From the IMG/VR virus record IMGVR_UViG_3300035162_003488, positions 1 through 29,534 of that record: 29,534 nt of DNA; one strand, given 5' to 3'. A program made the translations under genes and the position numbers. Under the pieces are notes generated by a model. It ran no database searches, had not been told where the DNA came from, and saw only the letters and a program-made list of their open reading frames with translations. Position 1 is the stretch's first letter; each line of letters begins with the position of its first letter. This DNA comes from a virus. Shown here piece after piece: positions 23,331 through 29,534 of this stretch.

Positions 23331-24956
23331 TTAACTTGTTTGATTTTTGTTACCTTTCGCAATTGCACTTTCTCCTGAGTCAACCCCCACATCAATTGCA
23401 GAATTGGCAGCCCCTTCCACTACACCAAATGCTTTATCTAAACCTTTATTAAGTAAATCAGGGAATGGTGTCAAACTTGCGATTTGTTCTTTTATTTGTT
23501 CTTTTTTCTGGGTCACTTTAAATTTAATATAGCACTTTAATAATATCGTAATTGCTTTCAGTATTAATGGTAATAATAACTCATAAATTAATTTTTTCAA
23601 TAATTTCTGAATCATTTCCCTTAAAAGACATATTATATTTTTAATAAAGTCTCTTACACTTGTAAACCTCGCTTGACCATTAACCAAATAAAATAATGTT
23701 ATGATTAATATATTAATCTTTGGTGAGAGTATCATCTTAATTATTGTTATCTTAATTGCATCAATTAAGTTAATGATGAATTGCCATTTAGCTTTAGTTT
23801 TATTTTGTGGTGAGACATTGTTTGAACTAACATCAGAAAGTTGGTTAATTCCATTATTAACTATGGTAACTCTTTTATTTTCATTTGGTTCTGTCTTTAA
23901 CCTATCACTAAAATCTTTAACACTATGGAAGTCTACTAAAGATTCTTCTTCACCACAATTATCTAAATTAATTATACCTCTTTTTCTTTCTTCTACCCTT
24001 CTTTTAATATTAATAACTTGTTTATCGTCAAATTCAAAAAAGGAATCATCCAATATTACATTAGGGTCATCTACACCACATTTAATTAAATCTTCTACTG
24101 TTTGATCAAATTCTGCTTGTTTTTCTAAACTTATTTCATCTAAATTAATTTTCTTACTCAACACACCATAAATGAAATCCATTGCTTGTGGGATTGCTTT
24201 TTCTGAAGTAAATAAAGGCCTTTGAGAGTCTATATAATCATTTAAGAAAGTTATGAATGTTTTACTTTGATAAGAAGAATCAATCTTCATGTTAATAACA
24301 TTGTTCCGTTTGTCGTTGTTTTGTTGTCCAGTATCACCACCACCCGTATCTGAATTTTTATCATATCCAACAAATGACCCTGTTTCAACAAATTTAAAAG
24401 TAGCAATAGTTTTATCTGGGTTGTATGGGTCTGTCCAAGGTTGTTCGTTAGGAGTGTCTTGTATCACATCGAATAAGAATCTATTCATATCTTTATTTGA
24501 TGATGAATCATATAACAACCCACCTACTTCACTATCAGGGTTAACTTTTAACATAGAAGTTAAATCTATTTGATCAACTTCTATATTAATACCATCAGTA
24601 AACATCCAATCAGGTATCTTTGGACTTATTTTACATGCAAAACAAGATTTTAAATTAGTTTTAAGGTCAAAGGTGATTTCTTTCTCTAATGGTTTCATCA
24701 CTTTGATTAACCATTGGGTTAACATATCCCTAATTTCAGGTATTTGCAAACCCAATAAAGAACCTAACATATTTAGTAGGAATTTGATAACATCAGCAAC
24801 ATCCATCATCGGGATGGAGAGATCTACATTAAGTGTCGGGAAATTAGTGCAGAAGGTTTTGATCATTGATACGGTACCCATTACTTGCGCTGTTAATGTT
24901 GTTACCTTTGTAAGCTTTTCTACACGTCCTGTTTGTCTCTCTTCTTTAGTAGGCAT
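23331..24956 (-). CDS. Large hydrophobic-segment protein of the tail/hub cluster, unknown
   Basis: A 541-aa protein. Residues 1-90 are helical and hydrophobic (VADVIKFLLNMLGSLLGLQIPEI). Residues 100-350 are a soluble globular part with four cysteines in the first half including CFAC (105-108). A Gly/Asn linker lies near 204-217. Two strongly hydrophobic blocks follow at 391-428 and 437-482 (with IINLIDAIKITIIKMIL and LLLPLILKAITILLKC), then a charged helix and an Ala/Gly-rich tail (GVVEGAANSAIDVGV). This layout recalls proteins that enter or cross a membrane during infection. It sits directly upstream of baseplate genes. Whether it is a tape-measure-like, pilot or hub protein cannot be told from the sequence. 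Confidence 0.6.
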   Translation of the reverse strand: MPTKEERQTGRVEKLTKVTTLTAQVMGTVSMIKTFCTNFPTLNVDLSIPMMDVADVIKFLLNMLGSLLGLQIPEIRDMLTQWLIKVMKPLEKEITFDLKTNLKSCFACKISPKIPDWMFTDGINIEVDQIDLTSMLKVNPDSEVGGLLYDSSSNKDMNRFLFDVIQDTPNEQPWTDPYNPDKTIATFKFVETGSFVGYDKNSDTGGGDTGQQNNDKRNNVINMKIDSSYQSKTFITFLNDYIDSQRPLFTSEKAIPQAMDFIYGVLSKKINLDEISLEKQAEFDQTVEDLIKCGVDDPNVILDDSFFEFDDKQVINIKRRVEERKRGIINLDNCGEEESLVDFHSVKDFSDRLKTEPNENKRVTIVNNGINQLSDVSSNNVSPQNKTKAKWQFIINLIDAIKITIIKMILSPKINILIITLFYLVNGQARFTSVRDFIKNIICLLREMIQKLLKKLIYELLLPLILKAITILLKCYIKFKVTQKKEQIKEQIASLTPFPDLLNKGLDKAFGVVEGAANSAIDVGVDSGESAIAKGNKNQTS

Positions 24957-24967
24957 AAAACTATTTA

Positions 24968-25357
24968 TTAATCTTCACCTAAATCGTATTCCGAATTAGT
25001 TTTATCTTGTTGTTTCTTAAACATTTCTCTTAATGTTACCTTATCATCTTCTGAAAGGGCTTCACCGTTAGATTGCACATCATTATCAACCTTGTTATTT
25101 GTTACTATTTGGATTTGTAGTTTAGCTAATGCTAATTTTTTATCGATTGCGGAGTCAATGATTTTAATAGTTTCATTGTTAACTTTCCCTATTTGGTACT
25201 CATCTCCAATGTCTTCAACCTCAGCTCTATTTTTTCTTTCATTTAACTCTTTTCGAGCAGTATTCATCATAGTTACACTATCATTGTATATCTCCTGCAT
25301 GAATTCAGTTAAACTCTCTTTATTAAGAGTTATCTTTGTTTTCTTTGGTCGTGCCAT
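24968..25357 (-). CDS. Small helical protein; possible small terminase (gp16-like)
   Basis: A 129-aa, charged, all-helical protein. The N-terminus MARPKKTKITLNKESL is basic. Residues 17-45 and 60-90 form two long helices (IYNDSVTMMNTARKELNERKN; IIDSAIDKKLALAKLQIQIV) in an antiparallel hairpin pattern, as in T4 small terminase, and the C-terminus is acidic. T4 gp16 is 164 aa. Against this, T4 encodes gp16 next to gp17, which is on the other strand and 15 kb away here. The identification is tentative; a general helical assembly factor is equally possible. It has its own late-type motif upstream. Confidence 0.45.
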   Translation of the reverse strand: MARPKKTKITLNKESLTEFMQEIYNDSVTMMNTARKELNERKNRAEVEDIGDEYQIGKVNNETIKIIDSAIDKKLALAKLQIQIVTNNKVDNDVQSNGEALSEDDKVTLREMFKKQQDKTNSEYDLGED

Positions 25358-25362
25358 TTGTC

Positions 25363-25377
25363 TTTTCTATATAAATA
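25363..25377 (-). promoter_or_regulatory. Putative late promoter (TATTTATATAGAAAA)
   Basis: On the - strand, TATTTAT (25377-25371) ends 13 bases before the ATG at 25357, in the 35-base gap after the gp55-like gene. Confidence 0.5.
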
Positions 25378-25392
25378 TTAGAATAAGACGTT

Positions 25393-26211
25393 TTATAATA
25401 ATCCCTTATCTAATTTATCGTTTTTTGTGAGTTTATATATTTTTTTAAACCTTCTCATACCCAATCTAATGTCTTTAGTAGTTAGTGTAGTGATTTCTCT
25501 GATGTAGGATAAGATTAAATTTTTATTGTATTTATTACCACTTTGAACATTCTCAAAAATATTTTCCCAGTTATCTAAAATAGTTACTAACGCATCCCCT
25601 ACTTTTAATTCATTATCATTTAATTTACTATCCATCATTTCTTCTTTAATGGAATCTGAAATTTCTGTTATGAAAGTTTCTAAAGTTGTTTTATCACCTT
25701 CTTCTAGGTAATAAATCATTTCAGGTCTTTCTTCTACAGTCCTATAGACATCATCATATGATAAGTTCTGTTTCATCTTCTTATCATCTTTGATTAACTT
25801 ACCTAATAAGTAATTCTTACAGATTGTACCAAAATAAGAATACGCTTTTTTGTTAGCGTCAAAATCAAACTTTGACATTTTGGTTGCTAAAAAAGATAAG
25901 GTATCTGCGTGTATGTCCTCAAACACCATGTCTTTGGGGTAGAGTTTATATTTTCTGATGATTGACTCAATCATTTTGTTTAAAGGATCTCTGAGATCCC
26001 TATTATATACTCTTTCCCTTTCAAAACCATCTTCAGTTGTCCCTGTCCATAGTTGTCTAGCCTTATTAGGATCAATTTTAAATTTTGGATCTCTGATATC
26101 AGGTATCATTTCCCCTAAACTTAAAAATTTCCTAACAGCAACTTCTTGATCTGGACCGAAGTATAAGTCGTTGACTCTCTTTCTACCTCGTTTCTTTTTT
26201 TCTTCTAACAT
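25393..26211 (-). CDS. gp55-like late sigma factor
   Basis: A 272-aa RNA polymerase sigma factor that would direct late transcription. Residues 74-145 match sigma-70 region 2: RDPLNKMIESIIRKY, VFEDIHADTLSFLATKM, then the hallmark KFDFDANKKAYSYFGTICKNY (114-134) and LLGKLIKDDKK. T4 gp55 and cyanophage homologues have the same KFDP..AF.YF motif. No region 4 domain is apparent, as in gp55. It is longer than T4 gp55 (185 aa), with an N-terminal basic part (KKRGRKR) and a C-terminal helical part ending KIYKLTKNDKLDKGLL. Its ATG directly follows the glycosyltransferase stop (TAAATG). It is the likely reader of the TATTTAT motif; that pairing is inference. Confidence 0.85.
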   Translation of the reverse strand: MLEEKKKRGRKRVNDLYFGPDQEVAVRKFLSLGEMIPDIRDPKFKIDPNKARQLWTGTTEDGFERERVYNRDLRDPLNKMIESIIRKYKLYPKDMVFEDIHADTLSFLATKMSKFDFDANKKAYSYFGTICKNYLLGKLIKDDKKMKQNLSYDDVYRTVEERPEMIYYLEEGDKTTLETFITEISDSIKEEMMDSKLNDNELKVGDALVTILDNWENIFENVQSGNKYNKNLILSYIREITTLTTKDIRLGMRRFKKIYKLTKNDKLDKGLL

Positions 26212-27003
26212 TTAAGCTTCTTCACGCTCATATGTTATTTCTCTATCTTCACCCCAATAATATTCTTTCTTCGCTTGATTCTGCCAAAATCTACTTTCAA
26301 TAGGGTTCATTCTTTGTTTATAATCCATAAATAAAGAACCTTCTCTACTATTAGTATGTTTAACGCCTAATTTTGGTATAACCATCACTGGCACTGAATT
26401 ATAAGTCATTCTTAATAAGAATTCATATGTGAATGTTAATTCCATATTGGATTTCAACCCACCAAACTCTTCAACAACTGATTTCTTTACTATCATACCA
26501 TCAAAGTTAAAGTTCCCAAAATTTTGAAGAACATTATTATCGATGTAACCCATTTCTTCAGAAAAATCTTTAGCCCATACTGATTCGTTTGTAAATGATA
26601 GGAATTGACCTTCAGGGTTACATTCAAATACAATTGGGAGATACACCCCAACTTCAGGATAATGTTTAATGTATTCTACACCTGATTCTAACCATACTGC
26701 AGACATTTCATCATCATATTCTAAAAATGCGAAATAATCAGTTGTTGAGTTTTCAACACCATAGTTTATTTGACCTTGAAATGAGGTATCACCTTCATTC
26801 TCAACTAATCTCATAAAATCTTTAACTGATGAGAAATCAAACTCACCTAAAAACTTTTTTAGTTCCTCATTATTCGAATGAACGATTAATAATTCTTTTG
26901 GTTTTACATTTTGGTTTGCCACACTATTTACTGATCGTTTCAGTAAATCTGACATATTATTTTGTACTTCATGTACTGGTATAATTACTGTAATATTAGA
27001 CAT
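26212..27003 (-). CDS. Family 2-type glycosyltransferase (GT-A)
   Basis: A 263-aa GT-A enzyme transferring sugar from a nucleotide-sugar. The N-terminus ITVIIPVHEVQ is the nucleotide-binding first strand; LKRSVNSVANQNVKPKELLIVHSN follows; FLEYDDEMSAVW (93-104) holds the DxD-type metal motif (Asp97-Asp98); FDGMIVKKSVVEEFGG and the ELTFTYEFLLRM segment fit the acceptor side. It shows no membrane anchor, so it acts in the cytoplasm. It follows the GT-B gene and precedes the sigma factor with no gap. Targets could be modified phage DNA bases, virion protein or host glycan; the sequence does not tell. Confidence 0.85.
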   Translation of the reverse strand: MSNITVIIPVHEVQNNMSDLLKRSVNSVANQNVKPKELLIVHSNNEELKKFLGEFDFSSVKDFMRLVENEGDTSFQGQINYGVENSTTDYFAFLEYDDEMSAVWLESGVEYIKHYPEVGVYLPIVFECNPEGQFLSFTNESVWAKDFSEEMGYIDNNVLQNFGNFNFDGMIVKKSVVEEFGGLKSNMELTFTYEFLLRMTYNSVPVMVIPKLGVKHTNSREGSLFMDYKQRMNPIESRFWQNQAKKEYYWGEDREITYEREEA

Positions 27004-27028
27004 TTTATATATTTTTTATATTTGAATA

Positions 27029-28162
27029 TTATTGATTAACGGTTTCTTCAATCTTATTTTCTTTCTCTTCTACTTGTTGTAATAAGACTGTAAGTTCTAA
27101 TTCTCTTTGTGATACAATCTCACCATAAGTTTTACTAACATTAGTAACCAATTCTTCTGTAGTGTAATTTTTAGCAGTTTCACTCATATTTGAAGTGATA
27201 TGTTCAGGAATACCACCTTCTAAAAATAAACCAACCATAGTTGCTACTACATCCGGTAATGTATTAATGTTACCTGACCATACACCATTATCTTTAAGTG
27301 TTATATTCCCGTTTTCATCAGCTGATCCCATCCATTCAGGAACCATTCTAGGTATTTTACCAACAACAGGTGTATTACATTTCATTGATTCTATTGGGAA
27401 TGTTCCAAATCCTGATATTTCATCAATCCAAACACTTACGAATGATTCTCTTAATTCTTCAGCGAATTTTTCTCTTGTCATTCCTGACATATCCCTAAAT
27501 GATATAAATTTATAATGTGGGTATTTTTGATAGAATACTTTAACTAATTTAAGTATCTCTCTTTTGTCTCTTGCACTGATTGCAACAACAGGAATTTTTG
27601 GTTTTTCGTTAGGTTTAAAAAATTCCGGTATACCTACAGGTACAACATGTGTTTTAATCCCTCTGAATACACTTTCGATATACGTTTTTTGAGTTTCATT
27701 TGTGGTAATGACTTCATTGATGCCATGTTGTGCCCAATTTTCACCTAAAGCTAAATCCTCAAATACATATTCATACGCTTGTAATAATACAATTCTTTTA
27801 CATGGGAAACTTGCAGTTTCTTTAATCAACCCAGCAAACGCTTCAGGTATAACTATAATGTCTGAAGGTCCAACTTGTAATTGTTGTGATTCTATCGATA
27901 TGTGTGGTAGGTTAGCATAGTCTACACCTAACCAATTGGCAATTCCCATACCATTCTCATCTTCATGTAATTTATAATCATTTTGTTGATGTAGTATGTA
28001 GGCTTTATAACCTTGTTCGTTTAATATCTTTACGTGTTCGTAGATATTCGCAACACTAGCAACAGGGTTACCTTTAGTATCTAAAGTGTAAAAATATATC
28101 CCAAAATCCTTACTTTTAATTTTATCTAATGCAGATTTTAAGTTTTCAACTTGTTCGCTCAT
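27029..28162 (-). CDS. Glycosyltransferase family 1/4-type (GT-B)
   Basis: A 377-aa GT-B enzyme. The N-terminal Rossmann half includes GNPVASVANIYEHVKILNEQGYKAYILHQ (31-59), where the substrate-binding loop lies. The C-terminal half has VVAISARDKREILKLVKVF, FVSVWIDEISGFGTFPIESMKCNTPVVG (241-268) and ends in a Glu-rich coiled helix (ELELTVLLQQVEEKENKIEE). The usual ExxxxxxxE motif (EGFG..P.E) reads S-GFGTFPIE, so the first Glu is Ser250 although Asp247-Glu248 stand nearby; Glu258 is kept. It is probably co-transcribed with the GT-A gene 25 bases downstream, suggesting a two-step glycan or nucleobase modification. Confidence 0.85.
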   Translation of the reverse strand: MSEQVENLKSALDKIKSKDFGIYFYTLDTKGNPVASVANIYEHVKILNEQGYKAYILHQQNDYKLHEDENGMGIANWLGVDYANLPHISIESQQLQVGPSDIIVIPEAFAGLIKETASFPCKRIVLLQAYEYVFEDLALGENWAQHGINEVITTNETQKTYIESVFRGIKTHVVPVGIPEFFKPNEKPKIPVVAISARDKREILKLVKVFYQKYPHYKFISFRDMSGMTREKFAEELRESFVSVWIDEISGFGTFPIESMKCNTPVVGKIPRMVPEWMGSADENGNITLKDNGVWSGNINTLPDVVATMVGLFLEGGIPEHITSNMSETAKNYTTEELVTNVSKTYGEIVSQRELELTVLLQQVEEKENKIEETVNQ

Positions 28163-28184
28163 TTTCTTCTTTTTTTTTAATAAA

Positions 28185-28505
28185 TTATTCGTTATCTTCT
28201 ATTTCTCTTAATATATCATAATGTATAAGGGTATTATACGAAATTTTAAATGGTATTGGCAATTGGTTTAATGCCATCACACCTAATTTATCATCAATAA
28301 CCTCAACAGTGTTTAATATTGTATTAACCATTTCTCTTACCATTTCATATTTAGTAACATCAATGGATGGTCCTCCATCCTCTTCCATCTCACCAGTTTC
28401 TTCATTTTTATAATGTATCGGTGGTAACCTTACAAGATCAGATAATGATTCAAAATCTATTATAAAATCTTTCCCTCCAAAGTCTAAATATTCTTTCTCT
28501 TCCAT
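28185..28505 (-). CDS. Hypothetical acidic protein
   Basis: A 106-aa acidic protein (EEKEYLDFGGKDFIIDFESLSDLVRLPPIHY at the start; a helix VREMVNTILNTVEVID later). There is no signal peptide, membrane segment or catalytic motif. It lies between the HAD-fold gene and the GT-B gene, 22 bases before the latter. A weak TATTTAC variant of the late motif sits at 28535-28541. Function unknown. Confidence 0.6.
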   Translation of the reverse strand: MEEKEYLDFGGKDFIIDFESLSDLVRLPPIHYKNEETGEMEEDGGPSIDVTKYEMVREMVNTILNTVEVIDDKLGVMALNQLPIPFKISYNTLIHYDILREIEDNE

Positions 28506-28541
28506 AAAACAATTGTATTTTAATATTGTGATAAGTAAATA

Positions 28542-29165
28542 TTACTCATCTATTTCTGTAAAACTCACCGTAGTAGTGGTAAGTATCTTTTCTTGTAGTT
28601 GTTTGTCGTCTAATAATTCTTTTAAGTCTAATATTGTATAGTCAGATTCACAATCTTTATTATAACCATTAATTACCTTAATTGAAATCTTTCCTTGTGG
28701 TTTTGAACCTAATGTTATCGGATTAGATGTGATTAACACATCAACATGATCCCATTTGTCTTCATATTCCCTAACAAATTTTATATTACTAACCTTACTA
28801 GAAAGTTTAGATAGAAAAAATAATGTTGATGGTTTGCTATTATTCAGTTCTCTCGAAATAACTAATGGGAAATGACCTTCATCTTCTAACAGATTATGGA
28901 ATTGGTTAAGGTGTTGCACTGCGTTTAATTTAGACTCACCTGGATGTCCAAAAACTTCTAACGCTGATTCCACATACATAAACTCATTTAACTCTGTTGT
29001 GCCACCACTAAATGGGAAATGATATAATAAATTAAATGAATCTATTTTCCTTTGTGGTAATTCCTCACCTTCTTCTACTTCTTCAGGGTAATATTTATCA
29101 TAGGTTTTTTCTAATTGACCCATGAAATCTCTTACTACCCCATCTAACGCAATTCCTACTCTCAT
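28542..29165 (-). CDS. HAD-fold protein with degenerate catalytic motifs (deoxynucleotidase-like pseudoenzyme?)
   Basis: A 207-aa protein shaped like phage 5'(3')-deoxyribonucleotidases. Motif I, normally DxDG, reads GIALDGVVRDF: Ala6 (codon GCG) replaces the nucleophile while Asp8 is kept. The second motif is present as PLVISRELNNSKPSTLFFL. Motif IV, normally DVLIDDxP, reads DVLITSNP, so the metal-binding Asp pair (146-147) is Thr-Ser. The fold pattern is otherwise intact and the frame unbroken, so it is not decaying; a binding or regulatory role is likely. It starts 2 bases after the PhoH stop. A working enzyme with other chemistry cannot be excluded. Confidence 0.7.
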   Translation of the reverse strand: MRVGIALDGVVRDFMGQLEKTYDKYYPEEVEEGEELPQRKIDSFNLLYHFPFSGGTTELNEFMYVESALEVFGHPGESKLNAVQHLNQFHNLLEDEGHFPLVISRELNNSKPSTLFFLSKLSSKVSNIKFVREYEDKWDHVDVLITSNPITLGSKPQGKISIKVINGYNKDCESDYTILDLKELLDDKQLQEKILTTTTVSFTEIDE

Positions 29166-29167
29166 AA

Positions 29168-29534
29168 TTATTTACCTTCTTCTAATTCATCAAAGATACT
29201 CTCAATGATTTTTATTATTGGGTTTCTAACTACATCATTAGGGTCTCTAAGTGAAACACAACCAAATCCATCTAAACCCTCAAACTTATCAATTACAATC
29301 TCTAATGAACTGTTCTTTGGGTTCTTGATGTCTTTCTGTTTAACATCACCAAGGATAATCATTTTCGAATTGTCACCAATCCTTGTCATAAGGGTTCTCA
29401 TATTCTGTATAGATATGTTTTGTGCCTCATCAACAACAATTATTGTGTTATCGATACTTCTACCTCTAACAAATGCTAATGGTTGTATTTGAATAAGTCC
29501 CAACTCCCTTAATTTATTTGTCAGTGACTCACCA
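29168..29534 (-). CDS. phoH: PhoH-like ATPase, C-terminal part (cut by window edge)
   Basis: The frame is open to base 29534 (the last readable codons give GESLTNKLRELGL), so the start is outside the window; the TTG at 29503 is internal. PhoH hallmarks are present: PLAFVRGRSIDNTIIVVDEAQN (Walker B DEAQN), NMRTLMTRIGDNSKMIILGDVKQ, then a normal C-terminal end. PhoH proteins are ATPases with helicase-like folds, common in marine and other phages, often linked to phosphate stress although the function in phages is unsettled. About 120 residues of the usual 220-250 remain. Confidence 0.93.
   Translation of the reverse strand, partial: GESLTNKLRELGLIQIQPLAFVRGRSIDNTIIVVDEAQNISIQNMRTLMTRIGDNSKMIILGDVKQKDIKNPKNSSLEIVIDKFEGLDGFGCVSLRDPNDVVRNPIIKIIESIFDELEEGK

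Noticed and set aside
24962-24970. AATAAATA-like sequence before the 541-aa gene
   Set aside because: It lies in the opposite orientation to the recurrent motif, 5 bases from the ATG, and overlaps the upstream stop codon.
22880-25430. Several hydrophobic open frames on the + strand opposite the tail/hub and sigma genes
   Set aside because: They overlap well-supported - strand genes throughout and show low-complexity Ser/Leu/Ile composition typical of antisense frames.
1-29534. tRNA genes, integrase, insertion sequences
   Set aside because: No cloverleaf-type sequence with a GTTCRA-like T-arm and CCA-proximal stem, no tyrosine/serine recombinase or transposase motif was found on either strand by eye.

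Overview
This AT-rich window is a segment of a T4-like (tailed, contractile-tail lineage) bacteriophage genome. It carries the conserved head-assembly block in order: large terminase (gp17), portal (gp20), two small genes in the prohead-core position (gp67/gp68), prohead protease (gp21), scaffold (gp22) and major capsid protein (gp23). It also carries a gp55-like late sigma factor, a gp5-like baseplate hub/spike protein, a PhoH ATPase and a thymidylate synthase. The host is probably a member of the Bacteroidota. This is inferred from the low GC, the near absence of Shine-Dalgarno sequences (starts sit behind A-rich leaders), and a small secreted protein whose signal peptide ends in a SYSQ-type site typical of that phylum.

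Layout, + strand (1-19927): the C-terminal part of ThyA; a secreted Cys-rich protein; a nucleotidyltransferase; a small likely structural protein; then a block of poorly known acidic, probably virion-associated proteins (2062-6633) closed by a terminator. Two accessory proteins (6709-8703) lead into terminase (8743), a small basic protein, portal (10868), two prohead-core candidates ending at a terminator (13962), an odd gene with its own sigma70-like promoter (14062), protease (14542), scaffold (15344) and capsid (16652) with a terminator (18485), then two further accessory proteins up to 19927.

Layout, - strand (read from 29534 down to 19924): PhoH (cut by the window edge), a HAD-fold protein lacking its catalytic aspartates, a small unknown, two glycosyltransferases (GT-B then GT-A), the gp55-like sigma factor, a small helical protein (possible small terminase), a hydrophobic 541-aa protein, two small proteins, the gp5-like hub and a 466-aa probable virion protein. 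The two strands converge at 19924-19927, where the two stop codons overlap.

Two signals tie the window together. First, many intergenic gaps carry TATTTAT(T/A)AA(G)AAA just upstream of a start, on both strands. It is a good candidate for this phage's late promoter, presumably read by the gp55-like factor, and its core is the reverse complement of the T4 late element TATAAATA. Second, many + strand proteins begin with a short basic/hydrophobic peptide containing (L/I)xE followed by S, A, G or another residue, resembling T4 capsid-targeting sequences and prohead-protease (gp21) cleavage sites. I infer that several unknown proteins flanking the capsid genes are internal head cargo carrying an interchangeable, protease-removable packaging tag. 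No tRNA, CRISPR array, insertion sequence or integrase was seen, and no gene-free stretch exceeds about 110 bases.
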